Of a stretch of DNA of 64,000 bases, positions 16,032 to 24,538 are shown piece after piece. The first letter of the stretch is position 1; each line of letters opens with the position of its first letter. Source of the DNA: Neptunomonas marina (GTDB lineage: Bacteria; Pseudomonadota; Gammaproteobacteria; Pseudomonadales; Balneatricaceae). The stretch is from NCBI RefSeq assembly GCF_004005935.1, contig NZ_SACQ01000004.1, forward strand, positions 248,001-312,000, read 5' to 3'. A model generated the notes under the pieces. It did not search any database and was not told where the DNA came from. It worked only from the letters and a program-made list of their open reading frames with translations. Both the position numbers and the translations under genes were made by a program.

Positions 16032-17216
16032 ATGTATTGGCTCGGAAAACTCATCACAGGCTACCTCGTACTAGCCGGTATACTGCTACACGTCATTGTT
16101 GCGGCAGGTGCTGTTTATCGGCCAGACCTCGTCAAACAAGCCGAGCAGTTTGCCGATAAAGCCATGAACAAGATACGCCAGTCCCATACTGGCGTATCGA
16201 ATAATCATGGTTCACCACAGCCAAAATGGTCCATAAACGTAGAGATCCGTCACAACTTCGAGCCCTGGCAACCTCTTAAAAATATATATCCCAAAGCACG
16301 TCAGCCCTTTATCAATTCGCCTGATAATGTTTTTAAGACTCTGAACGACGCTATCTTCCACCTAAAACCAGGAGACAAACTTTATATTCCTCCTGGGATT
16401 TATCGCCAAGGGATTGCTATAACCCAACCGAACATCTCGTTAATTGGCCTTGGCCGTGTGATTATCGAAAACACAGCCATTCAAAACAAAGGCGCCATCA
16501 TTACCCAAGCCGATAACACGCTGATTCGCAATATCGAGTGCCGTGGTATTTTTGTTGCCCACAAAAATGGGGCCTGCGTACGCCACGAAGCAAATAACTT
16601 AACGCTTGAACATGTGTACTTTCATTCCAGCCAAGAGGGCGTGCTTTCTGGCAACGTATCTGGCCATGTTAAGATCGTTGATAGCCGCTTTGAAAATCTG
16701 GACACGCCAGGGGCTAGGGCGCACGGTATCTATATCGGCAGCGGTACACTAGAGATCGATAACAGCATCTTTTTAGCCTCGCTTAGCCAAGGGCACGAGA
16801 TCAAATCACGCGCAGCCAGCACCATTATTCGCAATAGCGTTATCGCATCTCTTTCAGCGAATGATAGCCGCCTCATTGACATCCCAAACGGTGGAAAGCT
16901 ACTTATTGAGAACTCCGTTCTTCAACAAGGTGCGCGCTCAGCTAACCAAGATATGATCGGGTATGGTCTAGAGCTTCGCTCTTACCGAGAAAATCAGGTT
17001 GAGTTAATCAATAATACGATATTAATGGAGCGCCCCGGAGCTAATGTGCTTTTCAATGGCCACCATGCCCTGCCCGAGCCTATTATCGAGAATAATAGAA
17101 TTTTAGCGAAGCGCATTACTAACCTTCCGGGTAAAAATACTCTTTTCAAGAGTCGAGAGGCTATGGGACTACCCCCGTATCCAGCTCTTCCAGCGCGGAA
17201 TACCGCAATCCGGTAA
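16032..17216 (+). CDS. Membrane-anchored right-handed beta-helix protein
   Basis: The 394-aa product starts with a single hydrophobic segment (residues about 5-28), a signal anchor or uncleaved signal. The remainder has the repeated short-strand pattern of right-handed parallel beta-helix proteins: N-I-S-L-I-G-L-G-R-V-I-I-E-N, N-T-L-I-R-N-I-E-C-R-G, N-N-L-T-L-E-H-V-Y-F, H-V-K-I-V-D-S-R-F-E-N. This fold is common in pectate lyases, alginate lyases and epimerases. It probably faces the periplasm and may modify or bind the exopolysaccharide. No catalytic residues can be named by eye. It lies 25 bases after the preceding gene. Confidence 0.8.
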   Translation: MYWLGKLITGYLVLAGILLHVIVAAGAVYRPDLVKQAEQFADKAMNKIRQSHTGVSNNHGSPQPKWSINVEIRHNFEPWQPLKNIYPKARQPFINSPDNVFKTLNDAIFHLKPGDKLYIPPGIYRQGIAITQPNISLIGLGRVIIENTAIQNKGAIITQADNTLIRNIECRGIFVAHKNGACVRHEANNLTLEHVYFHSSQEGVLSGNVSGHVKIVDSRFENLDTPGARAHGIYIGSGTLEIDNSIFLASLSQGHEIKSRAASTIIRNSVIASLSANDSRLIDIPNGGKLLIENSVLQQGARSANQDMIGYGLELRSYRENQVELINNTILMERPGANVLFNGHHALPEPIIENNRILAKRITNLPGKNTLFKSREAMGLPPYPALPARNTAIR

Positions 17217-17244
17217 TAAGCCAAGTTATACCTTAGGAACTACC

Positions 17245-18438
17245 ATGAACGCAGAAGCTCGTCACAATGCTCGTTACCCGAATGCCATCGTTCCGATGTC
17301 TCCTGTGCTGTCGTCAGCAACGCTAAGCTTGACACGGGACAAGCGTCAGACATCGATTTTATCCTGTCAGTACTCGAGAGAGGTTACGAGCGGGCGAGCA
17401 GCGATCGCGCTCGCGCTTGAAAATAGCGGCGTTCAAAAAGGCGATGAGGTACTCATCCCTGCCTTTCACTGTGAATCGATGATTTCACCGGCGCGTTGGC
17501 GCGAGGCGACACCCGTTTTTTTCCGTGTCACCCCTAAGGCAGAAATAGATCTTGACGACATTACACGCAAGATCACACCGCGTACAAAAGCGATCATCGT
17601 CACTCACTACTTTGGATTTCTGCAGGACCTTTCCGGCATCCGCACCCTATGTGATGAGAAAGGCATTGTGCTGATAGAGGATTGTGCGCACGCATTTTTC
17701 GGAACAAGAGACGGCAAACCTGTTGGCTCCATTGGTGATTACGCCATTGCAAGCAGCATGAAGTTCTTTCCCTGCTACGATGGCGGAATATTGGCCTCCA
17801 ATTCAGTGCCTTTAAATACAATTAATTTGACCGGTTTCTCGACGCTATTTCACTTAAAGTCGTTCTTTAACATCATTGAGCGAGCCATCTCATTTGGTCG
17901 TTTAGGTTGGTTTGGCCGGGCACTAAAAGCACTAATCAGTTTTAAACAACTGATATGGGGTTATATTAAAAAGAAGCGGCCTCAACACGTTTCTCAAGGC
18001 CCCTCCGCTTCCGATGGTGGCTATGGATTTGAGAGTAGCTGGGTACATAGCAGCACATCTAAACCGTCGAGCTTTATTGTTAACAACGCTGATCAAAAAC
18101 GGATTGTTGAGGCTCGCCGAAAAAACTACCTGCGCTACTTGGAAGCGCTAAAAGGCCTCCAAGGTGCCACTCCGCTGTTTGACAACCTTCCCGAGGGGTA
18201 TGTCCCTTTGGTATTCCCGCTCTACGTAAAAAACCCTGTTCAGCCGTTTGAATCACTCAAGCAGAAGGCAGTTCCTATTTGGCGCTTCGGTGAATATCTA
18301 GACCCAGCAGTAGACGAAACACTAGACCCCAATAGCGTCGACTTTTCCAATCATGTATTTCAGTTCCCGTGCCATCAGGAGCTAAAAGAGGAAGAGATTG
18401 ATTGGATCATCCAGCAAATCAAAGAGACTATTCAGTAA
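17245..18438 (+). CDS. DegT/DnrJ/EryC1/StrS family aminotransferase
   Basis: The 397-aa enzyme belongs to the PLP-dependent sugar aminotransferase family. The block G-D-E-V-L-I-P-A-F-H-C, the cofactor-binding V-L-I-E-D-C-A-H-A-F-F-G (about residues 142-153) and the lysine K173 in S-S-M-K-F-F-P-C-Y-D-G-G fit the family, where the lysine forms the Schiff base; the surrounding motif is less canonical than the usual H-P-x-K-x-x-x-x-G-x-G-G. These enzymes usually make amino sugars from nucleotide-ketosugars. In this locus it may make an amino sugar of the exopolysaccharide. It follows the beta-helix gene by 28 bases. Confidence 0.88.
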   Translation: MNAEARHNARYPNAIVPMSPVLSSATLSLTRDKRQTSILSCQYSREVTSGRAAIALALENSGVQKGDEVLIPAFHCESMISPARWREATPVFFRVTPKAEIDLDDITRKITPRTKAIIVTHYFGFLQDLSGIRTLCDEKGIVLIEDCAHAFFGTRDGKPVGSIGDYAIASSMKFFPCYDGGILASNSVPLNTINLTGFSTLFHLKSFFNIIERAISFGRLGWFGRALKALISFKQLIWGYIKKKRPQHVSQGPSASDGGYGFESSWVHSSTSKPSSFIVNNADQKRIVEARRKNYLRYLEALKGLQGATPLFDNLPEGYVPLVFPLYVKNPVQPFESLKQKAVPIWRFGEYLDPAVDETLDPNSVDFSNHVFQFPCHQELKEEEIDWIIQQIKETIQ

Positions 18439-18448
18439 CGAGCAGATA

Positions 18449-19459
18449 ATGAGCAAATCAATGTGGACTATATTACCGGCAACGGACTTCCCAAAATATA
18501 AATTACAATGGGATGAGCTAAATGAGCGCTCCTTCAACTCTATTTTGCTCAGCAGCTTATTCATTGCTCCTCTGCTAGAAGTATTCACGCAAGGCAACGA
18601 AAAGCTAGTCATTCACGACAGCCCTGAGGCGCCTACAGCGATGGGCATTATGGCACCAACGAGCTTTGGTGTTTGGGAAACGTTTCAGCCCTCGCAGGCG
18701 CCACTAGGTTGCTGGTTGCAAGCCGAAGCAACACAAGCCGAAGCGCTAACCAAGTCGTTACTTAAAGCACTACCTGGCGTTGGCTTTGCGCTGGGCTTAA
18801 CACAACAAGACCCACTGCTGGTATCGCAGCCCGCGGATAGTAAGTCTCTGCAAACCCTCGCGTATATTCAAACGGCTCATGTACCCGTCGTTGGTACGTT
18901 CGACGAGTATTGGCAAAAGCGCGGTAAAAACCTGCGTCAAAACCTACGCAAGCAGCGTAACCGATTGGAGCGTGAAGGTGTCACAACTCGTCTAGAAAAG
19001 CTCACAAGCCCAGAGGCGATGAAAGGTGCTGTTACTGCCTATGGCCAACTGGAAAGCTCAGGCTGGAAGTCCGAGCAAAATACTGCTGTTGATATTAACA
19101 ACGATCAGGGCCAATTCTATTCCAAGATGCTCAGCGGGTTTGCCGAACAAGGTAAAGCAGTAGTCTATCAGTACTTCTATAACGATGACCTGGTCGCAAC
19201 AGACCTGTGCATTTTCGATGCTCGCATGATTGTGATTTTAAAAACGACCTATGATGAGACAATCAAAATTTCGTCACCTGCAATGCTGATGCGCCAAGAT
19301 GCATTCGAGGTGCTATTCGCTGAAAAGCCTGTCGAACGCATCGAGTTCTATGGAAAAGTGATGGAGTGGCACACGAAGTGGAGTGAAGATATTCGCACTC
19401 TATTCCATGCGACACATTACTCCGCACTTGGTAAGTTTGTAAAAGCCATCAAACCCTAA
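18449..19459 (+). CDS. CelD/BcsL (FemAB-like) acyltransferase
   Basis: The 336-aa product has the GNAT-related fold of the CelD/BcsL and FemAB acyltransferases: Y-W-Q-K-R-G-K-N-L-R-Q-N-L-R-K-Q-R-N-R-L, then G-K-A-V-V-Y-Q-Y-F-Y and the C-terminal R-I-E-F-Y-G-K. Members transfer acyl or aminoacyl groups to polysaccharides or peptides. The ATG at 18449 is preferred; an upstream in-frame codon at 18398 would overlap the aminotransferase gene. It is 10 bases downstream of that gene and followed closely by a second asparagine-synthetase-like gene. The donor and acceptor are not known. Confidence 0.8.
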   Translation: MSKSMWTILPATDFPKYKLQWDELNERSFNSILLSSLFIAPLLEVFTQGNEKLVIHDSPEAPTAMGIMAPTSFGVWETFQPSQAPLGCWLQAEATQAEALTKSLLKALPGVGFALGLTQQDPLLVSQPADSKSLQTLAYIQTAHVPVVGTFDEYWQKRGKNLRQNLRKQRNRLEREGVTTRLEKLTSPEAMKGAVTAYGQLESSGWKSEQNTAVDINNDQGQFYSKMLSGFAEQGKAVVYQYFYNDDLVATDLCIFDARMIVILKTTYDETIKISSPAMLMRQDAFEVLFAEKPVERIEFYGKVMEWHTKWSEDIRTLFHATHYSALGKFVKAIKP

Positions 19460-19490
19460 CGTAAAATCCTAATTTGGGCGCCACTGTGCT

Positions 19491-21233
19491 ATGAGTTTTT
19501 TTACCCTACGTAAAGCCGATCTTTCCATACGTACCGCCGACGAACTAGCTGATTATTTTCATCATGCAGGTATCAAACGCGTATCAACAGAACTGCTAAA
19601 AGGTTATGAATTAACTATTTTTTCTGATCTGGCAGGCAACGCTCCAGAGCGTTATGTAGGCAATAATGGCGACTTCATCGTGCAATTTGGCAGCCTGATT
19701 TATCGAAAGATGGTGGGCCACAAAGCGCTGCAAAGCGCGCTGGAATCGTTCGATCAGGAAGCATTTGATTGGGCTGACATGCTGGGTAGCTATACGCTCC
19801 TGATCTATAAATCGGGTGATTTTTATGTTGTGAATGATGGCTTGGGTACAGCCAAACTCTATTTCGATGATGCCGAACACGTAATAAGCAACTCCTTTTT
19901 GGCTTGCTGTCTTAGTACGCCCATCTCCCATCTCAACACCGCAGCCTGCTATGAGTACGTTATCAATGGCGCCTTATTCGGGACCGACACTCTCGTAGAG
20001 GGTGTTAACAGCTACCCAGCTAATACCATCATCCGCGCAAGCGCTGGCACCATCCACTCCATTGTAAAGCCCTCTCCTATTCAACAAAGTGACGAAGTCG
20101 CTGCTCTATCCTTAGATGAAGCCGCAACATTGCATTGCCAACAGCTTCGCAACGTATTCGAGCCTATCGCTAATGGCTATGCGGACCGTCTACGTGTGTC
20201 GTTTTCCGGCGGCTTTGATTCGCGCCTGATGCTCGCCATGTTACTTGAGCAAGACATAAAGCCAGCGCTCTTCGTCTATGGCTCTGATCATGACGCTGAC
20301 GTTTTAATCGCTCGCCATGTTGCCAAAGCAGAAGGCTTGGAGCTGGTGCACGTAAATAAAGCGGCCACTCCGATACCAAACCTAGATGAATTTGAAGCAA
20401 TTAGCCGTCGCAATCTAATCGCATTTGATGGCTGGAAGGTTGAATATGGACTCCTAGATCATGGCGAAGATGTAACCGACCGGCTATCACGCCATGACCA
20501 GAATGCAGTGCCATTGAACGGTTCACTTGGCGAAATCTATCGTAACTTTCACTACATTCCAGACGGGCGATCCTCAACAGGCGCTGTGACGTCAACATTT
20601 TATTCCCAGTATGACACCCAGGCATTTTCAGCCCAGTTTTCTGAGAAGGATTATCGTCAGCGCTTTAGTAACAATATGCTCGCCGCGCTTCATAGTGAGC
20701 ACGAAAGGCTAGAAAGATATCAAGTTGAAGAGCTATACCCTCTCTTTAGAGGGCGATTTTGGACAGGACGAGATACGCAGCTGAATCAGCGTTTCGGAAC
20801 CATGTTCTTCCCCTACATGGAACCCAAGGCTATCGATAATACTGCCAAAGTCGCTATCAAGCATAAGGATTTAGGTTACTTGCAGGGCAAGATGATTGCC
20901 CAAACGAATCCTCGACTCGCCAGCTACCCAAGCGACTACGGATTTCCATTTGATGGGCCAAGACCGCTCGCTTACCGTGCAAAAACATGGTTAGGAACAC
21001 AACGGCCAGCATGGTTGAGAAAGCAATCATTTAAACTCACCAACCGGAATCCTTTTGACAAAGACGGTGTATTTAGCGAAGCGTACTTACAGCAAGTAAT
21101 CGACCCTACTTTCCCCCGCGTTGGCAGCCTATTCGAACTGGCATCTGTATATTCCCAAAAGCAGTTTGGGCTTATTGCAACGCTGGAGTTTTTGGCGACG
21201 GAGCTGGACCTATCCGTTAAGCTAAAGCTTTAG
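19491..21233 (+). CDS. Divergent asparagine-synthetase-like protein without glutaminase cysteine
   Basis: The 580-aa product has the same overall layout as the gene at 14123 but is more divergent. The ATP-pyrophosphatase loop is S-F-S-G-G-F-D-S-R (near residue 240), which retains the S-G-G-x-D-S core. The N-terminus begins M-S-F-F-T-L and has no Cys2. The equivalent of the G-D-G-G-D-E motif is weak (P-L-N-G-S-L-G-E-I-Y). It is probably an ATP-dependent amide- or ester-forming enzyme of an exopolysaccharide pathway; glutamine hydrolysis is unlikely. The start codon is ATG at 19491 with a poor ribosome site. Confidence 0.78.
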   Translation: MSFFTLRKADLSIRTADELADYFHHAGIKRVSTELLKGYELTIFSDLAGNAPERYVGNNGDFIVQFGSLIYRKMVGHKALQSALESFDQEAFDWADMLGSYTLLIYKSGDFYVVNDGLGTAKLYFDDAEHVISNSFLACCLSTPISHLNTAACYEYVINGALFGTDTLVEGVNSYPANTIIRASAGTIHSIVKPSPIQQSDEVAALSLDEAATLHCQQLRNVFEPIANGYADRLRVSFSGGFDSRLMLAMLLEQDIKPALFVYGSDHDADVLIARHVAKAEGLELVHVNKAATPIPNLDEFEAISRRNLIAFDGWKVEYGLLDHGEDVTDRLSRHDQNAVPLNGSLGEIYRNFHYIPDGRSSTGAVTSTFYSQYDTQAFSAQFSEKDYRQRFSNNMLAALHSEHERLERYQVEELYPLFRGRFWTGRDTQLNQRFGTMFFPYMEPKAIDNTAKVAIKHKDLGYLQGKMIAQTNPRLASYPSDYGFPFDGPRPLAYRAKTWLGTQRPAWLRKQSFKLTNRNPFDKDGVFSEAYLQQVIDPTFPRVGSLFELASVYSQKQFGLIATLEFLATELDLSVKLKL

Positions 21234-21320
21234 CTGTGCTGATTCGCACTCGCCCAACACGCTGACCGTGTTTATGTAATACTTGGGTAGACAATGTAAA
21301 GCTACGAAAATACGATACTG

Positions 21321-22463
21321 ATGACAGCCAAACGAGTGCCTCATGCCTATCTCATTTCAAACGTCACATTAGGCTACGGCTCGCCAAAATACGTCTACTT
21401 TCTGAAAGCACTAGAGAGCCGTGGCTACCGTACACACACAATTGAGCCATTTGAGAGTATCCGCCCCAGTTACCCAATCGACGGGCTGAAGTCTGAAAGG
21501 CGTATTGTAGGCCGCTCGATTTTAGATTCTTGGCTAGGTAGAAAACTACAAAAAAGCTTCAAGCTGAATAAATATATCTTTTTGCCCCTTAGAAAACTCC
21601 TTTTAGATGTGGCAACGCTTCATGCTGTGTGCGTATCGTATCGAAAGCAAATTGTGGTAGTTACAACCTACGATAACCCTCTTTTCGCTCTTTTCAGTCG
21701 CCAAACGGTTATCGTACAAAATTTCTCAGAGATTTGGCCAAAGCCAGTAAAAGGCCTCGCCCGTCGACGCTTGCAAAGCTATTGGGACAACGTTGAAATC
21801 TGTATCTCACCCCAAGTTGACCGCATCGCGATTGCGAAGTCACGCTACCGAAACGCTGAACATTTTCTCGTACACAATACTCCTCCGCTCGGAAAACCTA
21901 GCTCCCAGCCAAGCAAGTACGAGCGCATAGAAGTTCTTTATCAGGGCCGCTTAGGGAGAGAAAACTACCCGCTGGAATTTATCGCACTGATAGAGAATTT
22001 AGCACCACATATCCACCTGCATATAGCCGGCATTATAGAGGAGCAATGGATTGAGCAATTGAAAGCCTTAGAGGAAAAGAGCCACAACGTCACACTGCAC
22101 GGCTACCTAAGCGCCCCAGCGTTAGCAACACTCCGTCACCGCTGTAATGTTGGCATTATTGCATGGGACAACAACTCTGATAACACCAAATACGCCGCGC
22201 CCAATAAGCTCTATGAGCACCTACAAAACGGCGATCTTATCGTAATGTTCCCAAACCACGCATTACGCCAGTTGAATGAAGAGTTCGCATTTGGCAAGGA
22301 AGTGAGCACCGGCCTAGATATGGCGGCCTATCTGAACCAGGTAACACCTGAGAAGCTAAAAGCGCAAGGAGAGCATAATTATGCTCTTCACCAATCAACG
22401 CTCAATTTCGAGCATCAGATAGCACCTGTCATATCGTATCTAGCAGAGAAACTTACAGACTGA
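21321..22463 (+). CDS. Glycosyltransferase, GT-B fold
   Basis: The 380-aa protein lacks a signal peptide. The C-terminal half has GT-B features: R-I-E-V-L-Y-Q-G-R-L-G-R-E-N-Y, H-I-H-L-H-I-A-G, H-N-V-T-L-H-G-Y-L-S-A, then a nucleotide-sugar-binding block with A-A-P-N-K-L-Y-E-H-L-Q-N-G-D-L. The N-terminal half is poorly conserved. It is the last plus-strand gene of the accessory run, 87 bases after the asparagine-synthetase-like gene, and its end overlaps the end of the convergent WaaA-like gene by 11 bases. The donor sugar is not known. Confidence 0.75.
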   Translation: MTAKRVPHAYLISNVTLGYGSPKYVYFLKALESRGYRTHTIEPFESIRPSYPIDGLKSERRIVGRSILDSWLGRKLQKSFKLNKYIFLPLRKLLLDVATLHAVCVSYRKQIVVVTTYDNPLFALFSRQTVIVQNFSEIWPKPVKGLARRRLQSYWDNVEICISPQVDRIAIAKSRYRNAEHFLVHNTPPLGKPSSQPSKYERIEVLYQGRLGRENYPLEFIALIENLAPHIHLHIAGIIEEQWIEQLKALEEKSHNVTLHGYLSAPALATLRHRCNVGIIAWDNNSDNTKYAAPNKLYEHLQNGDLIVMFPNHALRQLNEEFAFGKEVSTGLDMAAYLNQVTPEKLKAQGEHNYALHQSTLNFEHQIAPVISYLAEKLTD

Positions 22464-23736
22464 GGCGCTCTAGTGTGCGCTCCGTTGCGCCCGTCAGGCG
22501 AGCTAGCGAGAGTTTCACATCCTCAACGGAATCACCAAAGTGGTGCATCCAGTGTTGGGAAATATCGTCTGAAGAGTGACTCACGAGCAATAGTCCCTGC
22601 TCAGATAGAACCTCAAATACCGGATAACTAGGATAAGTCGTGTTCCAATTTGAGAAGACGGCAACCGGCTTACCAAACGCAAGAGGCTCAAGCACGTTGT
22701 GATCGACGCCCACGTAACAGATATCCGCCACTGCATAATAAGCTCGCAGCTCCCCAATCGTATCCAGCACTAAGACTTGGGAAAGACAATCACCATGCGA
22801 AAGCTCAGATTTTTTAGTAGCCCTAAAACTCGCTTTCGCCAATTGGGCCATTAAGGCCTCAAGTTGTTCAGGCTTTTCCGGGTGCCTTGGAGCAATTATG
22901 AAAAGTGCATCAGGGTGGCTCGTTAGAAACTGTGACATCGCATCCACCACAATCTCATATTCCCAGATATCAGTCACACAGCCTGCCACAACGACAGGCT
23001 TTTCAGTGCTGCCATAGCTCTTCAAAAGACTACGGCTAATCTGACACGGCAAATAGGGTGCTTCTGCGGACATGTTGTCGAACTTCATATTTCCGACGAC
23101 CTCCACTTTGCCATGAGACGCCCCTTTATCAAGCAGATACTCTTTCACTTCATCCGTTTGAACGAGGAACTGATCAAACAAACCAATATAGTCTTGTTCA
23201 AACCATCTACTTTGCAGCGCATCTTGGCGGCAACTCGGCTCATATTGATACACCCAACCATTTACAAGATAGATCGGTACATGGCTACCCCTCTTAATCC
23301 GGTAAAGCGTTTCGTAAGAAAAACGGCAAGGTGCGTCACTAGGTAAGCACGGCATTTCACAAACAACAAGATACTGAGGAGGCATCTCAACAAGGGGTTG
23401 GCGAAAGTCAGCTGTATCATTGATTTCCATGACAGCGGCTTCAGGGTAGCGATCAAGAAAGCTCGAGGCATAAAAGATGCGATCTGTTAAAAATACGAGG
23501 TTGTAGGATTCAGAGAGGTGCTTTATAAAGCCCTCGCATGCGTTTAACTCTCCGATCGTTGATACGAATAACCAGACATACGGCTGATCTGAGTTTGCTT
23601 CGGTCTGGCGCAAAACCGACGGCGTCCAAGTTATCCCTTTGCCATAAACAAAGCGTTTTGCCGTCACTAAAGCTCGGTACGCGAACCATCGCAATTCATG
23701 ACAAAACCGAACAAAAAGTTGCACACATGCCCCCAT
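22453..23736 (-). CDS. WaaA (KdtA)-like 3-deoxy-D-manno-octulosonic acid transferase
   Basis: The 427-aa product shows the WaaA layout: an N-terminal hydrophobic/basic stretch, an acceptor-binding half beginning with the catalytic glutamate block F-V-S-T-I-G-E-L-N-A (as V-S-V-G-E in WaaA), and V-Y-L-V-N-G-W. The donor-binding half contains F-I-I-A-P-R-H-P-E-K-P-E, V-L-V-L-D-T-I-G-E-L-R-A-Y-Y-A-V-A-D and H-N-V-L-E-P-L-A-F-G-K-P-V. WaaA normally links Kdo to lipid A; a copy inside an exopolysaccharide locus may transfer Kdo or another ulosonic acid to the polymer, which is inference. The G-G-x-x-x-N before the E-P-x motif of canonical WaaA reads G-V-D-H-N here. It is divergent from the TPR gene. 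Confidence 0.8.
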   Translation of the reverse strand: MGACVQLFVRFCHELRWFAYRALVTAKRFVYGKGITWTPSVLRQTEANSDQPYVWLFVSTIGELNACEGFIKHLSESYNLVFLTDRIFYASSFLDRYPEAAVMEINDTADFRQPLVEMPPQYLVVCEMPCLPSDAPCRFSYETLYRIKRGSHVPIYLVNGWVYQYEPSCRQDALQSRWFEQDYIGLFDQFLVQTDEVKEYLLDKGASHGKVEVVGNMKFDNMSAEAPYLPCQISRSLLKSYGSTEKPVVVAGCVTDIWEYEIVVDAMSQFLTSHPDALFIIAPRHPEKPEQLEALMAQLAKASFRATKKSELSHGDCLSQVLVLDTIGELRAYYAVADICYVGVDHNVLEPLAFGKPVAVFSNWNTTYPSYPVFEVLSEQGLLLVSHSSDDISQHWMHHFGDSVEDVKLSLARLTGATERTLERLSL

Positions 23737-23858
23737 ACAAGCTCACAACAAATTACATTGAATATCATTAACGGCTAACTTACTCTATTAATCCAGTATA
23801 AAACTTAAATCTCGTATTATGCTCCCTTTCTAAAAAATAACTGCAGGTACCGTAATTT

Positions 23859-24536
23859 ATGCGCCTCGCTAGAACACTTCAACTCTTAACTATCTGTGTC
23901 GCAGCTTGCTCCTCATACCAATCGGCATATGCCAACACTGGGAAGGGAAAATGGGTCGGTGAAGACTTCCGTGGCATCCCTTGCACGGGGACTGGAGTTG
24001 GGTACGGTCCGTATGACTATCGTGAACGCGGCAGGTACTGGCAAGAATTGTCGCTGGTTGAAGGGGCTCACTTCAACGAAAACGTAGAGCGCTTAATTGG
24101 TGGGGCAAAACAGAAGCACAATATGACAGGCGATATCGACTACACATTACGTGCTTTCCCTAACCACCATAGAGCTCTCAATACACTCATCAGATATCGT
24201 GTAGAGCGTGGAAGCAAGGGAGAAGAAGAGCCATTAAGTAAAACCGAGTGCTACTTCCAACGAGCTATACACTTCGCTCCGGACGATGGGACTATTTACT
24301 TACTCTATGCGATTCTGCTGCACAAGCTAGACAAGTTCGATGCGTCTTTGAAGTTCTATCGACATGCAGAAAAACTACAGCCTAAGAATGTGGAAGTAAA
24401 ATATAACCTAGGTCTACTTCTCGTTGATATGAACCGCTATGACGAGGCTGTTAAATATGCCCGAGAAGCGTATGCAAAACGCTTCCCTCTACAAGGTCTA
24501 AAAAACAAGCTGAAACGAAAGGGTTATAAACTATAA
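23859..24536 (+). CDS. Exported TPR protein, possible lipoprotein
   Basis: The 225-aa product has a hydrophobic signal sequence with V-A-A-C (residues about 14-17), a plausible lipobox, or alternatively cleavage at S-A-Y-A. The C-terminal half carries two to three TPR units (A-P-D-D-G-T-I-Y-L-L-Y-A-I-L-L-H-K, then P-K-N-V-E-V-K-Y-N-L-G-L-L). The middle is a cysteine-containing segment not assigned to a family. It may be a periplasmic or outer-membrane accessory protein of exopolysaccharide assembly. Its stop lies only 2 bases from the stop of the convergent deacetylase gene. It is shorter than the large PrsT-type TPR protein of many exosortase loci. Confidence 0.7.
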   Translation: MRLARTLQLLTICVAACSSYQSAYANTGKGKWVGEDFRGIPCTGTGVGYGPYDYRERGRYWQELSLVEGAHFNENVERLIGGAKQKHNMTGDIDYTLRAFPNHHRALNTLIRYRVERGSKGEEEPLSKTECYFQRAIHFAPDDGTIYLLYAILLHKLDKFDASLKFYRHAEKLQPKNVEVKYNLGLLLVDMNRYDEAVKYAREAYAKRFPLQGLKNKLKRKGYKL

Positions 24537-24538
24537 CC

